Shown here: positions 44,712 through 56,781 of the stretch, piece after piece
Numbering within the stretch: position 1 is the stretch's first letter
Layout: every line of letters starts with the position of its first letter
Source of the DNA: Cryptomeria japonica
Lineage: Eukaryota; Streptophyta; Pinopsida; Cupressales; Cupressaceae
Direction of reading: 5' to 3'
Assembly (NCBI RefSeq): GCF_030272615.1
Contig: NC_081414.1
Span: 817,358,396-817,418,395 of the forward strand
DNA length: 60,000 nucleotides
Notes under the pieces: generated by a model
Database searches by the model: none
What the model saw: the letters and a program-made list of their open reading frames with translations, nothing else
What the model was told of the DNA's origin: nothing
Position numbers and translations under genes: made by a program

Positions 44712-45800
44712 CAAAGGTGTCCTTCTGTAGTATCTTGGTGAAGATATCAGCCACTTGTTCTTTTGTTGGTATATACTCCAACCAAACTTTCTTGTCTTGA
44801 ACCTATTCCCTGAGGTAGTGGTATTTGATAGCTATATGCTTTGTCTTGTAGTGCATCACCAAATTCTTGGATATGTTGATAGCACTGGTGTTGTCATAGT
44901 GAATCAACATAGGTTCAGTCACCTTTTCTTTGATACCTTCCAATAATTGCTTGATCCATACTACCTGTGTATAATTGATTGCAGCAGCCACATACTTTGC
45001 CTCAGCTATGGATTGAGAGATGCAATTTTGTTTCTTGCTTGTCCATGACACAATCCTATCTCCAAGAAAGAATGCACCTCCACTAGTGCTCTTTCTATCA
45101 TCAATGTTCCTTGCCCAGTCTACATCAGTGAAGACACTTAATTTGAAATCTCCCTTATGTGGATACCAAAGACCATACTCATCAGTCCCTTTAAGGTATC
45201 TAAATATTCTCTTACCGCCACCATATGAGTCTCTTTTGGATTTGTAGCAAATCTAGCAACCAAGACAACTGCTTGTGCTATATCCGGTCTACTATGTACT
45301 ACATACTGCAACTTACCAATCATGGATCGGTAAAGTGTCTCATTCACTTCATTAGCCTCATCAGTTTTGGAGAGCTTGCAATATGTAACCATTGGAGTTA
45401 CAATAGGTTTGGAGTCTTCCATTCCATAAGTCTTCAAGATTTCCCTTATGTACTTGGTCTGGCTAATGAATATACCATTCTTCAGCTAAGATACTTGCAG
45501 AACGATGAAGAATTTTATTTCATCAATCATGGACATTTCAAATTATTGTTTCATTTCATCTGCAAAACCTTTGGTCATCTCATCATCTCCCCCAAAGATG
45601 ATGTCATCTACAAAAATCTCTACAATCAAATGTTTTTCCTTTTCTCTAGTTTTTAAATACAAGTTGTTGTTGTCACTGGTTCTTATGAACCCTATGCTTA
45701 ACATATATGAGTGCAACCTCTCATACTAAGCTATTGGTGCTTGTTTTAGCCCATACAAAGCCTTCTTCAGCCTGCATACCATATCTCTTCTAAACACCCA
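44712..45800 (-). pseudogene. Copia B RNase H and RT C-terminal part
   Basis: The minus strand encodes the RNase H end (MSWTSKKQNCISQSIAEAKY, then HYDNTSAINIS) at 45051-44803, the connection (MEDSKPI, RPDIAQAV) at 45437-45138, and the FVDD palm box near 45600. Frame shifts near 45210 and 45490 and stops near 45540 and 45725 disrupt it. Upstream, a deletion of about 258 bases relative to Copia C (between 45795 and 45796) has removed the RT fingers. Confidence 0.85.
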
Positions 45801-46500
45801 TTGGTTCCTATCACATTTTTCTTCTCTAGTCTAGGCACAAGAGTCAAGTTTCATTTTTCTCAATCTGCACTAGTTCTTCCTCCATGGCTTTAGTCTAGTC
45901 TGCATCTTTTAGAGCCTCCTTTTCTTTTTTGGGCTCAATTTTTTAGAGTAGATAGGCATTCTCTCTTTCTCTTCTTCTAGTCAAAACTCTATCATCTTTG
46001 TCACCAATGATATTGTCAGTAAAGTGATATTTTCTGACATACCTTGATAGTACCAATTCATTTCTTGGAGCTTCTTCTACAAGTTGTGTAGGTTCTACTT
46101 CACATGCTTCCTCATTCACTTCCACAACAGGATTCTCTTTAGCAAGTTCGATCGGTATAGTGTACTCAAATCCTTGATAATCCTTTGGTTCACTCTTGTT
46201 GTCTTGTTCATTTTTCTCAAAGAACTCATCCACTCTGACATTGGCACTCTCCATAATTTTACCAATTCTTTTGATCAAACACCGATATGCTTTACTCTTT
46301 ATGGAGTAACCCAAGAAGGTTCCTTCATCACTCTTGGGATCAAAATTTTTAGAGTACTCATCCCTCTTGATATAGGACCTACTTCCAAATACTTTGAAAT
46401 AGCTCACATTGGGTGAGTATCCTTCTATATCATCAGAGTTCTTTCACAATCAATCAGAGTTTTGTTCCTTCTTTCAACAACCCCATTCTACTGAGGTGTT
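45801..46500 (-). pseudogene. Copia B linker after integrase (deleted region)
   Basis: The open frame 46407-45943 begins MSYFKVFGSRSYIKRDEY (the SH3-like part) and runs through the acidic linker to RRRERE. About 109 bases present in Copia C are missing at 46420, where the integrase end joins this part. The flanking TATCC words suggest deletion between short repeats. Confidence 0.75.
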
Positions 46501-46514
46501 TTGGGTACAGACAT

Positions 46515-47591
46515 TCATCTCATAATCCCTTGTTCTTCATAGTAATTCATTAACTCTTGAGAGATGAACTCTCCTCCTCTATCTGATCTTAGACATTTTA
46601 GACTCTTACCAATTCCTCTCTCCACTCTAGCCTTGAAGACCTTAAACATGTGAAAGACTTTAGATTTTTCTTTCAAGAACACAACCCACATCATTCTTGA
46701 GAAATCATCTACAAACAACATGAAATACCAATCCCCATAGAAACTCTTGGTCCTCAAAGGACTGCATAATTTTGTATGAACTAAGTCCAACATATTCTCA
46801 GATGAATAAGATTTGCTATTGAAACTAGACCCAATCAACTTTTCTACTTGGCATTCTTTGCACATAGCATTTTCAGGTTTCATAATATCAGGCATACCTT
46901 TGATAGGATTCATTTTACTCACTTTTGTTATTCTATCAAAGTTAACATGACATAGTCTTTTGTGCCATAGCCAATTTTCTTCTACCTTTTCCATTAGACA
47001 ACTACCTACAATGGTGTCTAGGTGAAACAAATTACCTCTAGATTGTTTATCAGTAGCAATTAGACTTCCTGATTTATCATTTATTTTGCATATTCCTTCA
47101 TTGAATTCTAATTGGTAACCCTTATTGTTAAGTTGTGCAACACTTAAAAAACTATATTTTATCCCTTCTACCCAATAAACATCTTCACAATTTGTTTTAT
47201 CATTTAGGGCTATAGATCCCTTACCTTTTACTGCACAAGGAGCATCATTACCGAATCTCACCATTCCTCTATTATAGTCCTCCATGCTGAGGAATTTATT
47301 TATGTCACTGGTCATGTGGTGAGTGCAACCATTGTCAATTACCCAGTTTCCATACCGGTTTGAACTAGAGATCAGTGCCATCTCACTTTCCTCTGTGTTA
47401 TCTTCCTTTACCACTACAAATGCAATTCCATCTCCATCAGATCCTTTTGATTCTTCATCAATAACTCCTTCTTCGGCAAGATAGCACTCCTTATTTCTCT
47501 TGCCCTTGTAGCTTCTAAAATTATCCTTCCTATCATTGTTAGGACATCTGGATGCAATATGAACTATTCTATTGCAAGAGAAACACTTCAA
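46515..47591 (-). pseudogene. Copia B zinc knuckle, protease and integrase
   Basis: A 358-codon open frame. It contains an intact knuckle CFSCNRIVHIASRC (residues 3-16), the protease site altered from DSG to DNG (WVIDNGCTHH), the pre-integrase HHCC region (WHKRLCHVN ... CKECQ) and the integrase core. The first catalytic Asp (HTDLCGP in Copia A) is Lys here (HTKLCSP). The second is kept (LRSDRGGEF). The part with the catalytic Glu follows a TGA at about 46512. The long open frame is therefore misleading: two enzymes have lost key residues. Confidence 0.85.
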
Positions 47592-47666
47592 GGGAAGTTT
47601 ACCTTTATACTTTCCTTGTCCTCTTGGCAGCCTTCTTGCTAATAGAGCTTCAATCTCATCTTGTTC

Positions 47667-48401
47667 CTATTCTTCAGATAACATGTTGTCACATTCATGA
47701 TAATGACTGGTTCTTGTAGTAGAACTATTTCTGGTTTCTTTTCTTCTCCTTCTTGGTGCAGATATCATGGAGGCTTTGAAGGCAACATCAATATTTGGTA
47801 CACTGTTATCATAGTTGCTCAGTTCAAAGGCAGTCAACTTACCGATTAGTGAGTCAAGCAAAAGACTAACTATTCCCAAGGATCTGAGTTCTTGAATTAT
47901 AGAAACCCTTATGGCATATTGTGTTAGCAAGGTTCTCATAATTTTTTTGACCACATCATCTTCTTCAAGATTTCCTCTAGCACTTCTGATGGAATTTACC
48001 ACATCCTTTATTCTTTTGCTATATTGTTCTATGCTTTCTCTTTCTTGCATCCTCATCTCATCAAATTTGCCTCTTAAGTTGTCCACCTTAGCCTTTTGAA
48101 TATGAGGATCTCCTCCATAAACAGTGTTCAACTTATTCCACATTTCATAGGTTGTTTTTAGATCTTGAACCTCAGCATACTCATTATCAAATAGAGTGAT
48201 AGCAATCAGATCCATAGTTGTAGTGTTGTCCTGCCTTTCTTCTTTGATCTGATCTGTAGTGAGAACCCCTATAGGTTCATTATACTCTATGATTACATGA
48301 TTCCAGTATTGATCTCCTAAGATTTTTAGGTAGAGATTCATTTGACCACACCATAATGTGTAATTCTCCTTAGAGAACTTAGGGCCCTCCTTTTGCATCA
48401 T
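47667..48401 (-). pseudogene. Copia B gag (UBN2 family)
   Basis: A 244-codon open frame from the ATG pair at 48401 (MMQKEGPKFSKENYTLWCG), full-length for the capsid part, with DQYWNHVI, TYEMWNKLN and MQERESIEQYSKRIKDVV typical of UBN2 gag. A TAG at 47664-47666, shared with Copia C, separates it from the zinc-knuckle frame. This is the best-preserved gag in the window. Confidence 0.85.
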
Positions 48402-48464
48402 CTTGGATCTTTCCTTAAGTTGTTAAGCTCTTCTGAATATAAGGACCAAGGCTTTGATATCAAT

Positions 48465-49981
48465 TGTTAGTCCCAACCAGTGCTGAGAGGGGAGGGGTGA
48501 ATCAACACTTTACCAGTTTTACAAAATTAAAACCTTTTTACTCAAGTCTTTTCTAACTTAATATTCATCAATTCAAGTAGTTATTTTAGGAGAACATGCA
48601 TGCATGAAAAGATACACAATAACACCAAGATTTATCTCATGGAAACCCAAATGGGAGAAAACCACAGTGTGAGTAGAAACTCACAAAATTTGCACTCTTC
48701 TAAAGTACGCCCGCTGAGGATCCATCCATGTTAGGAGATTACAAAGACACTGTTAGGTGTCACCTGGTTAAGGAATTTTATTTAAGGGCTATTATTGCCT
48801 TTACCCTGTTAGAGGTAGCCTTGTTGAAGGACTTAGAATCATCAATTAATATGCCACCCACTTAAGGGATTTTACAAGGGACCTGTTAAAGTCCACCCAG
48901 TTAAGGGATTTTGAGTTGCAATGGTTAGAAAGAAACGGGAAGTTGATTTGTTGGAATAGCTATTGATAGCTTGATTAGATCACAATGAAATTCATACTCT
49001 GTCTGCACCGGTTGTGTCTACTCTACACTACATTGGTCCTCTAATCATACCCTCAGCTCTACATTCTGTCAGTCTACTTCACACACACTTTGTTCTGCTA
49101 ATTCATTTAGCACTTCCTCACTCTTCACTCTGCATTTTGGATCGCCTCTCATAGGATTTGCACTTTGCAAATTTTTCGATCAAAGAAAAGTTTTGTATGA
49201 ACTCAAAATACTTTATAAACTCTCTGTCATCACCTTTAGGTGTTTCCTTAATCAATGCAATCACAGATCTTGGTAGATTTCAAATTCAAATCTTCCCGCT
49301 CTTTCTTTGCGCACCTTGCAACAATTCTGCCACTGCATCCCCCAAAAATAGCAACTTCTGGGTCGAGTTCAATCTTTTAAATGTGAACCAAAAAATCCTC
49401 AAGTATTCATGACTTTAACTGCATGATGACTGAGGTTGACTTCACCAAACTTTAGTTTGGTGTTGACACAAACTCACCAACTCACCTTTTGCCATCTCAG
49501 CAGTGTAACCGATCATTGCTCCATGATTTACGATGACCACCTATCTTCCTTCTACTTCACCAATCTACCAATATACCACTACGTTCTCCACTACCGATTC
49601 ATCCTCTAATACTGATTTGTAGTACTTTCATCAAGCCTCTTTTCCTGTTTTCCAATGAGGTTCCAATTTGCATAAGACCTCAAGCCTTCATGCCTAAGTC
49701 ACCTTATGGGACTTCATCATCATTAGAATAGCCAACTTGAAGCTTTGACCTTAACACTGATCTTCTTGAATGACAGACCGATTAGCTTAGTTTGTCTTCC
49801 CTTGAGACGATTGAACCTTGATCATCTATCTCTGATGTTGCTTCGATGTTGTTTTCAAGCCATCACCTTTGCTACTAAGATAAACCACTTCACGGGTCAG
49901 TGTTAGTCATCAATGACAAATCTTAGATAATATACTGGTTCACTGAAGTAACCGGTTTACTCAATATCAATGATACCAATA
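48465..49981 (-). repeat. 5' LTR of Copia B
   Basis: Begins TGTTAGTCCC and ends CCAATA (decayed CCAACA). It is 1517 bp and aligns with 57580-59075 and with 7590-8933. The decayed primer-binding site ATTGATATCA lies just outside on the minus strand. Confidence 0.85.
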
Positions 49982-50413
49982 GTTCCCCCATTTTCTTAAA
50001 ATGGACTGAGGTTGAACTTACTATATTATTTTCATAATGGAAAATGGGATTTCATATTTCAATGAAAGTCACTATGTAAGTAGTTGTCTACCAACCTAAA
50101 AGTGACATCAATTATTACCTAACAAAATAGAATAATTTAATCCTCAATATACATTATGTGTCGATATTAACTCTCTAAAATAAGGGGATATTAACCAAGG
50201 TTTAAAGTGTACAGGTACTATTTTTATGAGTTTCTCAAATCTCACTTTAATAAGTGATTAAGCCCTTAAAATTTGGTCAAGTAACCCATGATTTAAAGGT
50301 GTAATTTTAATCTTAAGACAAAATTCTAATAAAGAGTAGATGATATGTTCAAAGTGTACACAACACAAAGGTCAAGAGGATTCTAGGGTTTCATACTACC
50401 AGCATTCTTGATT
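49982..50413. other. Flank of the Copia LTR, copy A
   Basis: 432 bases without an ORF, repeated at 59076-59507. The first bases read GTTCCCCCATTTTC. On the minus strand this is a G5-containing purine run touching the LTR start, like a decayed polypurine tract. Confidence 0.6.
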
Positions 50414-50438
50414 CAAATCAGCTCCGAATGTACTAGTG

Positions 50439-52328
50439 CCATGACTATCATGCAAACCTCAGTTCCTACCGCTCTCACTTTAGCCCCGATGGGTACGCCG
50501 GTTAATCCCCAAGAGGTGCTCCTACAGGCTTCTATCTCATTCCCAGACGTAGCTTCCATATCCACAGCTTTTCAATCACCCGCATCAGAAGCAGTCCTTG
50601 TGTCGCATAGGCTAGGTTTTGAAGAGTCATCTCCCCAGGCTATGGCCACAGCGTCTTCTGGCCCTTTCCCATTAGTGGGTTCCCCTTTTATCCCATTATT
50701 TTCCCCATTGGCTGTGACCCATCCCATCCAACCTTCTTTCGCTGCCTCTTTTTTGCATTTCCCCTCTGCAGTCCCTCCCGATGTAGTTTTTATAGGTCAA
50801 ACCATCAATCATTTAGATGAGTTCCAGCAACAGGTTGTTTATGATAGAATTGCCAGCTGGAGTAAGACTAGCAAGCAAAAGGAGAAGGAAGGTGCTCGTC
50901 ATGCCTACTCTCATTTACAAACACATTTCAATGAGCAAAGGGATTGCCTCTACTTTGCAAATCTAGTTCCCAAGGTTGACAAGCCAGAATCTTAGATGAG
51001 ACCTGATGACTACGCACTACAGGCCATCGACGTTAGTCTCCAAAGTGCCATGGCATCTGACAAAGTCAGAATGATGGAGGAGACTTCCAAAGCAATATCC
51101 ATAGAATTTATTAAGAAAATCTGTCATTTGGAAAATCTCCAAGTAGAGAATGTTAGTCTCTGTGATTCCCTTACCCAGCAAAGGAAGGAAGATAAGGCTC
51201 AGGGCTCAGAGATTAATCATCTACAAGGTCTGCTAACTCAAGATAATTTAGAGAAAGGGAAGTTACAGTCAGCTCTTAACAATGTAAGTTCTTAGCTAAA
51301 AGGTCAAGAAGTGACAAGAAATGTGGCTCTAAAGGAATTACAAGAGAAGGACATAGAAATACAATAGTTAAAGGCTACCTTTAGGGACATCGCTCAGGTC
51401 CAGATGTAGTTGCGTGAAGAAATCCTTCTCAAAGAGGATTATGTCCATCAATTGAGTGTTGTAGCAGGCCGTCAGAGCTAGGGAGGCAAAGATCCTGGCC
51501 TTGGAGAATCAAGTCACCATTGAACAAAGCAAACACAATCAACTCCAACAAGAAATGACTGAGAAAGATAATGAAATATCTCAATTGGTGAACCTTCCAC
51601 CTCCGTAGCAAATTGCTCCAGATTTCTCTATCATGTTGACATAGTTGTATGTTTCTCATTGGGAAAAGGTAAAACAATACTCCCATCCCTGCAGTCGGTG
51701 TTAGGATTTCTTAGTGATGCATAATCCCTCTGTGCTGAGGTCAGCGCCCTTATTAACAACTCTATGTTTGTCATCGGTCCTAAGTTCCCAGTAGTCCAAA
51801 ATCTTATTCAGTTTCTATATTCTGCTCAAGATGAGGAACTTAGGGAGAAAGGGATTGCGGACCACTGACAATTGATAAAAAAGACTAATGTTTTCATAAA
51901 CTGGCACAAGACAATCATGCAAGTTTCAGCTGCCCTAGCATCCTTGCAATTTTTTAGTTCTAGACATCAGATGACGTTTAGAGAAGTTTGTTTCTTTGGG
52001 CTTACCTTCTCCTTTCCCTGCAGATGATTTTTCTCTAGGGATTGAACAGGTATTGCAGTAGGTCAAAAATTTGCAATAGGATAGAGCTTTCCTGCCGCAG
52101 TTGGGGAATCCCATTTCGGTGAATGAGGTGGAGTGTCTTTTGCATCCTCTAGCCCAACTCTCTGCTCTCCTAAAACAGGTCCAAGATGAGCTTGTACCTT
52201 TACCCTTTGATGAAGTAATTTGCTTGGATCAATATTTTCAAGATTTAGAGTTGCAAGCTATGCTCTCTAAGGACGAATGGTTGCCTTCGCAACAAGCTTT
52301 CGATCTGTTCCGTCCCGTTGTGGCCTGA
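50439..52328 (+). pseudogene. Long 3' ORF of the Gypsy element, part 2 (copy B, to its C-terminus)
   Basis: The frame is open to 50995 (Pro/Ser-rich, then FNEQRDCLYFANLVPKV), then from 50996 to 51295 (coiled coil). It continues with stops (51293, 51366, 51405) and frame shifts through a further coiled-coil part (ALENQVTIEQSKHNQLQQEM) and ends in an open stretch 52101-52328 (LLHPLAQLSALLKQVQDELV ... FDLFRPVVA). It overlaps no pol domain. With part 1 the gene would be about 1330 codons. The stop lies 76 bases before the LTR. No known domain is recognised in this half. Coiled coils suggest oligomerisation. Confidence 0.6.
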
Positions 52329-52404
52329 GTTTTGGTCTATGAAACCAGTATTTTTGGGTTCTCCTATTCCGCAAGAAGAATTGCCCCTGTTAGTCGCCAA
52401 GAAA

Positions 52405-53454
52405 TGTTCACTTTATTTTTCCCCGGTGTAATTTTTCGGTGGGCTCAGTTGTTTTCACCTTTTATCCAGTGGCGTGGGGCACGTAGGACAGTTGGCAGCA
52501 TGACGTTGCTCCCTTAGTTCATTTTTCGCATCCAATTTTTAAAGCAATGCAATGATGACAAATGGAAATGCATGCTGACTATTTTTGGTGGGCCCACCCA
52601 TTAGTGCAGTATGCAAGTGGTTTCTCACATTTGTGTCTTTTTCAGCAGCCCATTCACGGTTGGAAGAATCTTTTCAGTTTGTGGTAGTATGCAGACTATT
52701 GCGAGCGAAAAATGGAATTTCAGGGGCCATTTTATTGGGTGTGACCTCCGTAGCGACACGACATGTTTTTTCTATTCAAGGGGGTTATGCCATTTTGGCA
52801 TTTTAGGGGAGTTGTTTTCAAGGGCTGTGAGCTCTTTAAATGTTGTTTTTTCCCTTCTGAGAGGGGGTTCAAAACTTTTTAAAAGAAAGTCAATTAAGTT
52901 TGCTAAGTAAGAGTCTTTATTTCCAGTCTTTAAAAAACTATTGTGGTTCTACTTGAGGAAGGTTATTCAAATTGTGCCTGCTGTCTTTATGATGCCTCTT
53001 TCAGTATGCCTTTGATGGTATTTTCTATGCTGTTACGTTAAAGTTCCAATAACTTTGGGAATACACCCATCTAAGATTTTGCTGATTGAACTATTTCTTG
53101 TACTTGTTATCTGGTAAATGCATGATGAATATTTCCTTATGTTGCAGATAAATTTGATTGTAACTTTTGATTATGTTTTTGATCTGGACTTGTAGATTGT
53201 TGAATGGGCTTATAGAAGTCATATGTTTCTTGATTTTTGTATGTTCGTTGTCTTTTAATTATCTAGCACATCGCCTCAGTAGTTTAGTGTTACTACTTTA
53301 AGGGTGTTTGTTTTCTTTCCCTTTTCTCAAAAACCAAGGAAGAGTTAGCTTCTCAATCTTGGAGGTCATTCAGTGTAACCTACACAAATTGGTCCCCCCA
53401 ACACTGAATTTCCCATAAGGTTGTTTGTTTCCAAAGCAAAATTTAGAGTCAACA
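52405..53454 (+). repeat. Complete 3' LTR of the Gypsy element (copy B)
   Basis: 1050 bp, starts TGTTCACTTT, ends CAACA, followed by GTATT and Copia sequence as in copy A. It aligns end to end with the 5' LTR 9396-10443. Confidence 0.9.
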
Positions 53455-54803
53455 GTATTCAAAGGTGTCCTTCTGTAGTATCTTGGTGAAGATATCAGCC
53501 ACCTGTTCTTTTGTTGGTATATACTCCAACCTTACTTTCTTGTCTTGAACCTATTCCCTGAGGTAGTGGTATTTGATAGCTATATGCTTTGTCTTGTAGT
53601 GCATCACCAAATTCTTGGATATGTTGATAGCACTGGTGTTGTCATAGTGAATCAGCATAGGTTCAGTCACCTTTTCTTTGATACCTTCCAATAATTGCTT
53701 GATCCATACTACCTGTGTATAATTGATTGCAGCAGCCACATACTTTGCCTCAGCTGTGGATTGAGAGATGCAATTTTGTTTCTTGCTTGTCCATGACACA
53801 ATCCTATCTCCAAGAAAGAATGCACCTCCACTAGTGCTCTTTCTGTCATCAATGTTCCTTGCCCAGTCTACATCAGTGAAGACACTTAATTTGAAATCTC
53901 CCTTATGTGGATACCAGAGACCATACTCATCAGTCCCTTTAAGGTATCTAAATATTCTCTTACCGCCACCATATGAGTCTCTTTTGGATTTGTAGCAAAT
54001 CTAGCAACCAAGACAACTGCTTGTGCTATATCTGGTCTACTATGTACTACATATTGCAACTTACCAATCATGGATTGGTAAAGTGTCTCATTCACTTCAT
54101 TAGCCTCATTAGTTTTGGAGAGCTTGCAATATGTAACCATTGGAGTTCCAATAGGTTTGGAATCTTCCATTCCATAAGTCTTCAAGATTTCCCTTATGTA
54201 CTTGGTCTGGCTAATGAATATACCATTCTTCAGCTAAGATACTTGCAGAACGATGAAGAATTTTATTTCACCGATCATGGACATTTCAAATTATTGTTTC
54301 ATTTCATCTGCAAAACCTTTGGTCATCTCATCATCTCCCCCAAAGATGATGTCATCTACAAAAATCTCTACAATCAAATGTTTTTCCTTTTCTCTAGTTT
54401 TTAAATACAAGTTGTTGTTGTCACTAGTTCTTATGAACCCTATGCTTAACATATATGAGTGCAACCTCTCATACTAAGCTCTTGGTGCTTGTTTTAGCCC
54501 ATACAAAGCCTTCTTCAGCTTGCATACCATATCTCTTCTATCTTCTTATACAAACCCTTAGGGTTTCTCTATGTACACTTCCTCTAAAACACCATTCAAG
54601 AATGTTGATTTGACATCCATTTGGTAAACTTTGAACTTCTTGTAAGTAGCATAAGCAAGTAGGATTCTGACCCCTTCCAGTCTGGCCACCGGTGCAAAGG
54701 TATTTCCATAATCCAAACCTTCTTCGTATGCATACCCTTTGCAGACTAACCTTGCTTTGTTTCTTGCTACTTGACCAATTTCATCCATTTTATTTCTAAA
54801 CAC
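53455..54803 (-). pseudogene. Copia C RT and RNase H
   Basis: The minus strand shows the RT fingers (MFRNKMDEIGQVARNKARLV, then GLDYGNTFAPVARLEGV) from 54803. The ALYGLKQ-like segment, FVDD box, connection and RNase H (MSWTSKKQNCISQSTAEAKY) follow down to 53551. Frame shifts near 53960 and stops near 54235, 54475 and 54558 break it. It keeps the roughly 258 bases deleted from Copia B. Confidence 0.85.
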
Positions 54804-55470
54804 CCATTGGTTCCTATCACATTTTTCTTCTCTAGTCTAGGCACAAGAGTCAAGTTTCATTTTTCTCAATCTGCTCTAGTTCTTCCTCCATGGCTTTAAT
54901 CTAGTCTGCATCTTTTAGAGCCTCCTTTTCTTTTTTGGGCTCAATTTTTTAGAGTAGATAGGCATTCTCTCTTTCTCTTCTTCTAGTCAAAACTCTATCA
55001 TCTTTGTCACCAATGATATTGTTGGTAAAGTGATTTTTTCAAACATACCTTGCTAGTACCAATTCATTTCTTGGAGCTTCTTCTACCGGTTGTGCAGGTT
55101 CTACTTCACATGCTTCCTTATTCACTTCCACAATAGGATTCTCTTTAACAGGTTCGATCGGTATAGTGTACTCAAATCCTTGATAATCCTCTGGTTCACT
55201 CTTGTTGTCTTGTTCATTTTTCTCAAAGAACTCATCCACTCTGACATTGGCACTCTCCATAATTTTACCAATTCTTTTGATCAAACACCAATATGCTTTA
55301 CTCTTTATGGAGTAACCCAAGAAGGTTCCTTCATCACTCTTGGGATCAAAATTTTCAGAGTACTCATCCCTCTTGATATAGGACCTGCTTCCAAATACTT
55401 TGAAATAGCTCACATTGGGTGAGTATCCACACCATAATACATAGGGAGTTTTATTTGTCCCTTTCTTCAC
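54804..55470 (-). pseudogene. Copia C linker between integrase and RT
   Basis: The open frame 55470-55039 starts MKKGTNKTPYVLWCGYSPNV (end of the integrase core, KTPYELW motif), then the SH3-like VFGSRSYIKRDEY and the acidic linker. The stretch 54804-55038 carries the same sequence in broken frames. Confidence 0.75.
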
Positions 55471-56706
55471 CTATATTTGGTTTAAGGTATACACAACAGT
55501 GCTTATTGCTTATCTCCAAAAGATATGTGGAATATCCTTCTATATCATCAGAGTCCTTTCACAATCAATCAGAGTTTTGTTCCTTCTTTCAACAACCCCG
55601 TTCTACTGAGGTGTTTTGGGTACAGACATTCATCTCATAATCCCTTGTTCTTCATAGTAATTCATTAACTCTTGAGAGATGAACTCTCCTCCTCTATCTG
55701 ATCTTAAACATTTTAGACTCTTACCAATTCCTCTCTCCACTCGAGCCTTGAAGACCTTAAACATGTGAAAGACTTTAGATTTTTCTTTCAAGAACACAAC
55801 CCACATCATTCTTGAGAAATCATCTACAAACAACATGAAATACCAATCCCCATAGAAACTCTTGGTCCTCAAAGGACCGCACAAGTTTGTATGAACTAAG
55901 TCCAACATATTCTCAGATGAATAAGATTTTCTATTGAAACTAGACCCGATCAACTTTTCTAGTTGGCATTCTTTGCACATAGCATTTTTAGGTTTCATAA
56001 TATCAGGCATACCTTTGACAGGATTCATTTTACTCACTTTTCTTATTCTATCAAAGTTAACATGACACAGTCTTTTGTGCCATAGCCAATTTTCTTCTAC
56101 CTTTTCCATTAGACAACTACCTACAATGGTGTCTAGGTGAAACAAATTACCTCTAGATTGTTTATCGGTAGCAATCAGACTTCCTGATTTATCATTTATT
56201 TTGCATATTCCTTCATTGATTTCTAACTGGTAACCCTTATTGTTAAGTTGTGCAACACTTAAAAAACTATATTTTATCCCTTCTACCCAATAAACATCTT
56301 CACAATTTGTTTTATCATTTAGGGCTATAGATCCCTTACCTTTTACTGCACAAGGAGCATCATTACCGAATCTCACCATTCCTCTATTATAGTCCTCCAT
56401 GCTGAGGAATTTATTTATGTCACCGGTCATGTGGTGAGTGCAACCATTGTCAATTACCCAGTTTCCATACCGTTTTGAACTAGAGATTAGTGCCATCTCA
56501 CTTTCCTCTGTGTTATCTTCCTTTACCACTACAAATGCAATTCCATCTCCATCAGATCCTTCTGATTCTTCATCAATAACTCCTTCTTCAGCAAGATAGC
56601 ACTCCTTATTTCTCTTGCCCTTGTAGCTTCTAAAATTATCCTTCCTATCATTGTCAGGACATCTAGATGCAATATGAACTATTCTATTGCAAGAGAAACA
56701 CTTCAA
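55471..56706 (-). pseudogene. Copia C zinc knuckle, protease and integrase
   Basis: A 358-codon open frame (56706-55630), near-identical to Copia B. The knuckle is intact. The protease site is DNG. The first integrase Asp is Asn (HTNLCGP), intermediate between Asp in Copia A and Lys in Copia B. After the TGA at about 55627 the region to 55471 encodes the part with NGVVERRN (catalytic Glu) in broken frame. Confidence 0.85.
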
Positions 56707-56781
56707 GGGAAGTTTACCTTTATACTTTCCTTGTCCTCTTGGCAGCCTTCTTGCTAATAGAGCTTCAATCTCATCTTGTTC

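Larger units (their letters stand above)
7590..49981 (-). mobile_element. Copia B: minus-strand Copia element split by a 35 kb Gypsy insertion
   Basis: The parts, read on the minus strand, are the 5' LTR (49981-48465), gag-pol (48401-44712), a break by the Gypsy element (44706-9396), the 3' untranslated region (9395-8934) and a truncated 3' LTR (8933-7590). The interrupted site is certain. Copia A reads straight through TAAGATATTCAAAGG near 1806, whereas here the same sequence is split as ...GGTATT before the Gypsy LTR and GTATTCAAAGG after it. The right half was later duplicated (see Copia C). Catalytic residues are lost, so it is inactive. Confidence 0.85.
42850..50413. repeat. Tandem duplication, copy A
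   Basis: This segment corresponds to 50423-59507 with an offset of 7573 at the left. The offset rises to 8748 after a deletion at 44010, to 9006 after one near 45795 and to 9115 after one near 46420. It holds the CACTA TIR, the end of the Gypsy 3' ORF, the Gypsy LTR, the Copia internal region, the Copia LTR and a flank of about 430 bp. The copies differ by only a few bases per hundred, judging by eye. A 9-base filler (50414-50422) separates them. Confidence 0.9.
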
